A stretch of DNA of 8,884 bases from assembly GCA_030044695.1 (NCBI GenBank), contig JASIDM010000038.1:1-8884 (forward strand), given 5' to 3'. The DNA is from Thermoplasmata archaeon (lineage in GTDB: Archaea; Thermoplasmatota; Thermoplasmata; Lutacidiplasmatales; UBA184). Of the stretch, positions 6,716-8,884 are shown piece by piece (within the stretch, counting starts at the first letter, position 1; every line of letters begins with the position of its first letter). The position numbers and the translations under genes are program-made. The notes beneath the pieces are model-generated. The model was not told the origin of the DNA, did not search any database, and saw nothing but the letters and a program-made list of their open reading frames with translations.

Positions 6716-7020
6716 GGAGGTGGTGGGCAGCTGACGGTGGCACGGATCGGCAACGATCGGCCGCTGAGGAAAGTCCCCTCTCCGGGAGACACGGGGTCGG
6801 GCGGGAGCCCGACGGGCGGGAGTCCGAGCGCCGGAGCAGCAACGACACAGCCGGTCGGTACGGTGATGGGGGTTGCCCCGGAGGTTCCGACGGGAATTGG
6901 TGAAACGGCCGCCTCCCCGGGAGCAAGCTCCGAACGGCGGGGTGAGGCGTCTCCCTGACCGCCAAGGCGAGCGCGCAGTCGAATGCTGCCTCGAACCGAA
7001 AGGGGCTTACGACCACGACC
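6716..7020 (+). ncRNA. rnpB: RNase P RNA (archaeal, type A-like)
   Basis: Catalytic RNA that trims the 5' leader of pre-tRNAs together with protein subunits. Conserved blocks are in order: GAGGAAAGTCCCC (6766-6778, CR-I), GCAGCAACGACACAG (near 6836-6850, CR-II), GGTGAAACGG (near 6900-6909), GGGAGCAAGCTCC (6919-6931, CR-IV) and GAAAGGGGCTTAC (6998-7010, CR-V). Helix P4 forms exactly as expected: AAG (6771-6773) with CTT (7006-7008), a bulged U at 6774, and CCCCT (6775-6779) with AGGGG (7001-7005). P1 pairs 6720-6724 with 7012-7016, and P2 pairs 6725-6731 with 6985-6991. P3 ends in GATCG-GCAA-CGATC (6745-6758), a GNRA tetraloop. The total of about 300 nt is normal for archaea. Ends are approximate (within about 5 nt) and set by P1. 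Confidence 0.95.
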
Positions 7021-7031
7021 TGGCCGGCCCG

Positions 7032-7328
7032 TCAGGGAACTGGCGGACCGCCGGCCCGGGGAGCTTGCTCTTCGGGCCGGGAACCCGCGCCGTCGGACGG
7101 TCGAGCGGCCCGGTGCTTCGCTCGGACCACGTCCGCAAGTTCGACGGGCAGGGCCCAACTCAGGACGAACAGGACGATCGCTAGCCAGCCGACGAGCACC
7201 CCCACGTTCAGCGTCGACCCGTTCCCCGTCGGCAGCGGGCCGGCGTCGGCCAGCGCGATGGCGATCACGAGCGCGCCCATGCCGGACCAGAACAGCCACG
7301 GGTTGACCGGTCGGTGACGCACCGTCAC
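7032..7328 (-). CDS. Small two-helix membrane protein
   Basis: A 98-residue protein of unknown function. A basic N-terminus (MTVRHRPVNP) precedes a first helix at about 11-33 (WLFWSGMGALVIAIALADAG), an extracytoplasmic loop with PTGNGSTLN, a second helix at about 41-61 (VGVLVGWLAIVLFVLSWAL) and a polar, Arg/Pro-rich tail of about 35 residues. The positive-inside rule puts both ends in the cytoplasm. The start is taken as GTG 7328; GTG 7322 is also possible. A TATA-like CTATAC sits about 35 bp upstream on the minus strand. The gene converges on RNase P RNA, with only about 11 bp between its stop and the RNA 3' end, and no T-rich terminator lies between. I do not recognise a family. Confidence 0.72.
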   Translation of the reverse strand: MTVRHRPVNPWLFWSGMGALVIAIALADAGPLPTGNGSTLNVGVLVGWLAIVLFVLSWALPVELADVVRAKHRAARPSDGAGSRPEEQAPRAGGPPVP

Positions 7329-7360
7329 GTTCGAGATCCGGTCCCGTAAGGAGAGCCTCC

Positions 7361-7366
7361 GTATAG
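7361..7366 (-). promoter_or_regulatory. Putative TATA box of the 7032-7328 membrane-protein gene
   Basis: Read on the minus strand the hexamer is CTATAC, standing out in GC-rich sequence about 35 bp upstream of the GTG start at 7328. It would give a leader of roughly 8-10 nt. Confidence 0.38.
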
Positions 7367-7379
7367 GGGCTAACGGCCG

Positions 7380-7417
7380 CGCCGTGGGTCGGTCCGCCGC
7401 AAGCAGCCCCCACGGCG
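7380..7417. repeat. 9-bp inverted repeat (CGCCGTGGG / CCCACGGCG)
   Basis: Perfect 9-bp arms at 7380-7388 and 7409-7417 are separated by 20 bp. An alternative overlapping pairing, CCGCCG (7394-7399) with CGGCGG (7413-7418), also exists. The element lies 14 bp upstream of the putative TATA box of the minus-strand membrane-protein gene, where an activator or repressor dimer could bind. It could equally be a stem in a transcript. It is noncoding in any frame I consider real. Confidence 0.45.
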
Positions 7418-7489
7418 GCTAGGTTCGCGTCCGGTATCGGCGGCGTAGTGTGGACGCTAGTTTGAACGGGAAGACCGTTACGGGACTCC

Positions 7490-7612
7490 GTGACCCACAG
7501 GAAGCGGCAACACACGAAGCACCAGCATCAATCGACCCGAGCGGCCTCGGTCCACTCGATCCGAGCGATCAGGAAGCGTAAGCGCCCCCTCTACGCAGGG
7601 TCCAACCGATAG
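7490..7612 (+). CDS. Possible very basic 40-residue miniprotein
   Basis: A GTG-initiated frame of 40 codons ends in TAG. The product starts MTHRKRQHTKHQHQ and continues to an IRKRKRP element. It has 12 Lys/Arg and 5 His and no acidic residue, which would suit nucleic-acid or ribosome binding. Support is a TATA-like TAGTTTGAAC (7458-7467) centred about 27 bp before the GTG, the spacing of a leaderless archaeal gene. Against it, GC at third positions is about 80 %, lower than in clear genes here, and short Arg-rich frames arise easily in GC-rich DNA. It does not match any small archaeal ribosomal protein (L39e, L41e) that I can recall. Confidence 0.28.
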   Translation: MTHRKRQHTKHQHQSTRAASVHSIRAIRKRKRPLYAGSNR

Positions 7613-7861
7613 GCGCTGCGGCTGAACATCGGTCCACTCGGGTTCGCCGGGCCGGCGCTAAGCACGTGGCTCGAAGCGGCGGTGAAGCATCGCGCGAGCA
7701 GAACGGTCGTTGCCCTGACCGTCGAACGGCGCCCCCGTCCAGGGGTGAGTCGATCGTCCGGCCGCTTCCACGTCCGTGTCGGAGTCTGAGGGGCACGTCC
7801 CTCCCGATCGGGAGCGTTCTGGCGGGACGCGCAACCTTGATGGAATCCGTAGCGGTCCAAT

Positions 7862-7876
7862 CCCTCGAAGCGAGGG
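7862..7876 (+). promoter_or_regulatory. Hairpin just before the 7880 start codon
   Basis: CCCTCG-AAG-CGAGGG is a perfect 6-bp stem with a 3-nt loop ending 3 nt before the ATG at 7880. If transcribed it could hinder initiation there, or mark the later ATG at 7898 as the real start. It may be chance. Confidence 0.25.
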
Positions 7877-7879
7877 CGC

Positions 7880-8146
7880 ATGCGGCTAGGCCCGCTGATG
7901 ACGGGTCCGGGCGTGTCCGGGTGGTCCACGTTCGTGATCGCCGGGATCCTGTCGGTGGTCCTAGGGTTCGCGGTGCTCGGGCTCTCCGGTGCCCTGTTCC
8001 AACTGGGAGATGCCTTCGGCCGCGGAGTGCTCGTCCTGACGCTGTTCCTGATCGTACCCGGGGCCTCGGCCACGGGTTGGGGAGTCCACCTCCATAGTCG
8101 TGCCCCCGTTCAAGACCTTGACCCACCAGGCTCCCGAACGGAGTAG
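7880..8146 (+). CDS. Small two-helix membrane protein
   Basis: An 88-residue protein of unknown function. A short N-terminus (MRLGPLMTGPGVSG) leads into helix 1 at about 15-40 (WSTFVIAGILSVVLGFAVLG), a short loop LGDAFGRG, helix 2 at about 50-70 (VLVLTLFLIVPGASATGWGV) and a polar tail of about 17 residues. Codon use is strongly GC3-biased through the helices and loosens in the tail (CAT AGT CGT onwards), so the tail may be under weak constraint. Either ATG 7880 or ATG 7898 could start it; a hairpin immediately precedes 7880. It converges on the terpene-cyclase-like gene with a 56-bp gap. The architecture resembles the 7032-7328 product, but I see no sequence similarity strong enough to call them paralogues. 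Confidence 0.62.
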   Translation: MRLGPLMTGPGVSGWSTFVIAGILSVVLGFAVLGLSGALFQLGDAFGRGVLVLTLFLIVPGASATGWGVHLHSRAPVQDLDPPGSRTE

Positions 8147-8176
8147 CTCGCTCGCCGCGCTTCGCAGCAGGGATTG

Positions 8177-8190
8177 GACCGCTCCCGGTC
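8177..8190. repeat. Small inverted repeat between convergent genes
   Basis: GACCG-CTCC-CGGTC forms a 5-bp stem with a 4-nt loop in the 56-bp gap between two convergent stop codons. A longer overlapping pairing of GACCGC with the downstream GCGGTC is also possible. There is no adjacent T-run, so it is not a clear terminator. Confidence 0.2.
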
Positions 8191-8202
8191 CCGCACGGCG
8201 GT

Positions 8203-8884
8203 CTACGACCGCAGCCGACCCGCGGCGCGGAGCACGTAGAGGGCGTCCGTCGTGACCCAGTCGTTCACCCGGCCGCGCACGGGAGCTCCCCAGTCGACAT
8301 ACTCGGCCCCGTGCTCGTACGTCCGGGCGACGTGGTAGTACCGCGCGTCGACCGGCCATCCGCCGTGGGCAAGCTCCCGAGCTTCCAGCCAGTCGAGCGC
8401 TTCGCGGCAGCGCGGATCCTCGATCTGGCCGAGCTCGGCGAGACCCTTGAGCCCCCCCAGGATGTCGTAGTGCCAGTAGAGCGGGTAGTGCAGCTGGAGG
8501 AAGTGCGGCCGCATCACCGAGCCGTCCTTGCGTCGGCGGAACAGGCGGCGCTCCAGGAAGATCTCCGCCGCTTGCCGGGCCGCGCCCAGCGCCTTGGTCG
8601 ATCCGCTGGCGGTCGCGTACGCAGCGAGCCCCCGCATCGGGCTGAGCGTCTCCATGAAGGAGGAGACATGAGCGTCGGTCGAGCGGGAGCAGTTCCAGCC
8701 CCCATCGTCCCACTGCCATCGGACAAGGAGGTCCGCGAGATGGTCCGCCGCCGCCGACCCCGGGGCGAGGCGGGAGGCGTACAGGAGCGCGTGGCCCTGC
8801 TGGGACGCGCACCGGCGGTAGCGCCCGTTCAAGACAGGCACGGCGTTCTGGGCGGGATCGGCTGGCCCGGCGTCGACCCGAACC
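8203..8884 (-). CDS. Squalene-cyclase-like alpha/alpha-toroid protein, C-terminal part (cut by window edge)
   Basis: The last 226 residues of a longer protein; the frame is open to the right edge, so the internal GTG at 8841 is not the likely start. Landmarks in the visible part are RRCASQQGHALL (about 23-34), RWQWDDGGWNC (55-65), which contains a QxxxGxW (QW) repeat motif of terpene cyclases, SSFMETLSPMRGLAAYA shortly after, HYPLYWHYDILGGLKGLAELG, and a degenerate second QW-like ELAHGGW near residue 170. These fit an alpha/alpha-barrel of the squalene cyclase/prenyltransferase-like superfamily. The squalene-hopene cyclase DxDD acid motif is not in the visible part, and many archaeal and bacterial members are uncharacterised, so no reaction is assigned. 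It converges with the 7880-8146 gene. Confidence 0.8.
   Translation of the reverse strand, partial: VRVDAGPADPAQNAVPVLNGRYRRCASQQGHALLYASRLAPGSAAADHLADLLVRWQWDDGGWNCSRSTDAHVSSFMETLSPMRGLAAYATASGSTKALGAARQAAEIFLERRLFRRRKDGSVMRPHFLQLHYPLYWHYDILGGLKGLAELGQIEDPRCREALDWLEARELAHGGWPVDARYYHVARTYEHGAEYVDWGAPVRGRVNDWVTTDALYVLRAAGRLRS

Larger units (their letters stand above)
7329..7879. other. Long gene-poor interval
   Basis: About 550 bp lie between the divergent starts of two small membrane-protein genes. Contents seen: the TATA-like CTATAC, the 9-bp inverted repeat, a possible 40-codon basic ORF at 7490-7612, and a 6-bp hairpin at 7862-7876. Reading frames across 7613-7879 have Arg/Pro-rich, low-information translations typical of shadows. 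I looked for tRNA T-loops (GGTTCRANTCC) and C/D boxes and found none convincing. An unrecognised ncRNA cannot be excluded. Confidence 0.5.

Noticed and set aside
6600..7016. N-terminal extension of the HisA-like frame to 394 codons
   Set aside because: The extra 139 codons would lie antisense to RNase P RNA and precede the first barrel strand with low-complexity sequence; ATG 6599 fits the family length.
7415..7440. Possible tRNA T-loop (AGGTTCGCGTCC)
   Set aside because: The flanking bases do not form a T-arm stem, and no anticodon or acceptor arm fits around it.
6508..7515. Minus-strand open frame of 335 codons
   Set aside because: It runs antisense through RNase P RNA and out of frame with the HisA-like and membrane-protein genes; the translation is Arg/Pro-rich without domains.
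7569..8126. Minus-strand open frames antisense to the 7880-8146 gene
   Set aside because: Translations lack hydrophobic segments or motifs, while the plus strand encodes two clear membrane helices.
8104..8835. 12-bp direct repeat CCCGTTCAAGAC at 8104-8115 and 8824-8835
   Set aside because: Both copies lie inside unrelated coding frames about 700 bp apart with no other mobile-element features; likely chance.
1..8884. CRISPR array, insertion sequence, prophage or defence system
   Set aside because: No regularly spaced direct repeats, transposase, integrase, nuclease or terminal inverted repeats were seen anywhere in the window.

Overview
The window is a GC-rich (about 70 %) chromosomal piece that looks archaeal, most likely from a high-GC member of Thermoplasmatota. 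The reasons are an archaeal-type RNase P RNA, a very long Ser/Thr/Gly-rich surface protein with PKD domains, about thirty N-glycosylation sequons and a C-terminal anchor, and A/T-rich TATA-like patches about 25-35 bp upstream of start codons, which suits leaderless or short-leader transcripts. The lineage is an inference from style; no universal marker gene is complete here. Because of the GC content, very long spurious ORFs run antisense and out of frame across most real genes; I left them out.

Layout. (1) 1-559, minus: the N-terminal 186 codons of threonyl-tRNA synthetase (bacterial-like TGS plus editing domain), running off the left edge. (2) 560-749: divergent promoter region. (3) 750-4643, plus: a 1297-residue membrane-anchored surface protein made of a DUF2341-like domain, a concanavalin-like region, six Ig-like repeats each carrying a C-x7-G-x3-C loop, three PKD-type domains and a C-terminal membrane helix. 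(4) 4640-5125, minus: an AHSA1/SRPBCC protein whose stop codon shares a CTAG palindrome with the stop of the surface gene. (5) 5237-6599, minus: an apparent three-gene operon of a HisA-related TIM-barrel protein with a substituted catalytic residue, a small winged-helix-like protein, and a two-helix membrane protein joined to it by an ATGA overlap. (6) About 6716-7020, plus: RNase P RNA, divergent from that operon. (7) 7032-7328, minus: a two-helix membrane protein. (8) 7329-7879: about 550 bp with no clear conventional gene, but with a 9-bp inverted repeat and a possible 40-codon leaderless ORF for a very basic peptide. (9) 7880-8146, plus: another two-helix membrane protein. (10) 8203-8884, minus: the C-terminal part of a squalene-cyclase-like alpha/alpha-toroid protein, running off the right edge.

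The genes do not form one pathway. Housekeeping functions (ThrRS, RNase P) are interspersed with cell-surface and small membrane proteins. The parts that look least described are the regular disulfide-loop repeat array of the surface protein, the HisA-like/winged-helix/membrane-protein operon, and the near-empty 7.33-7.88 kb interval.
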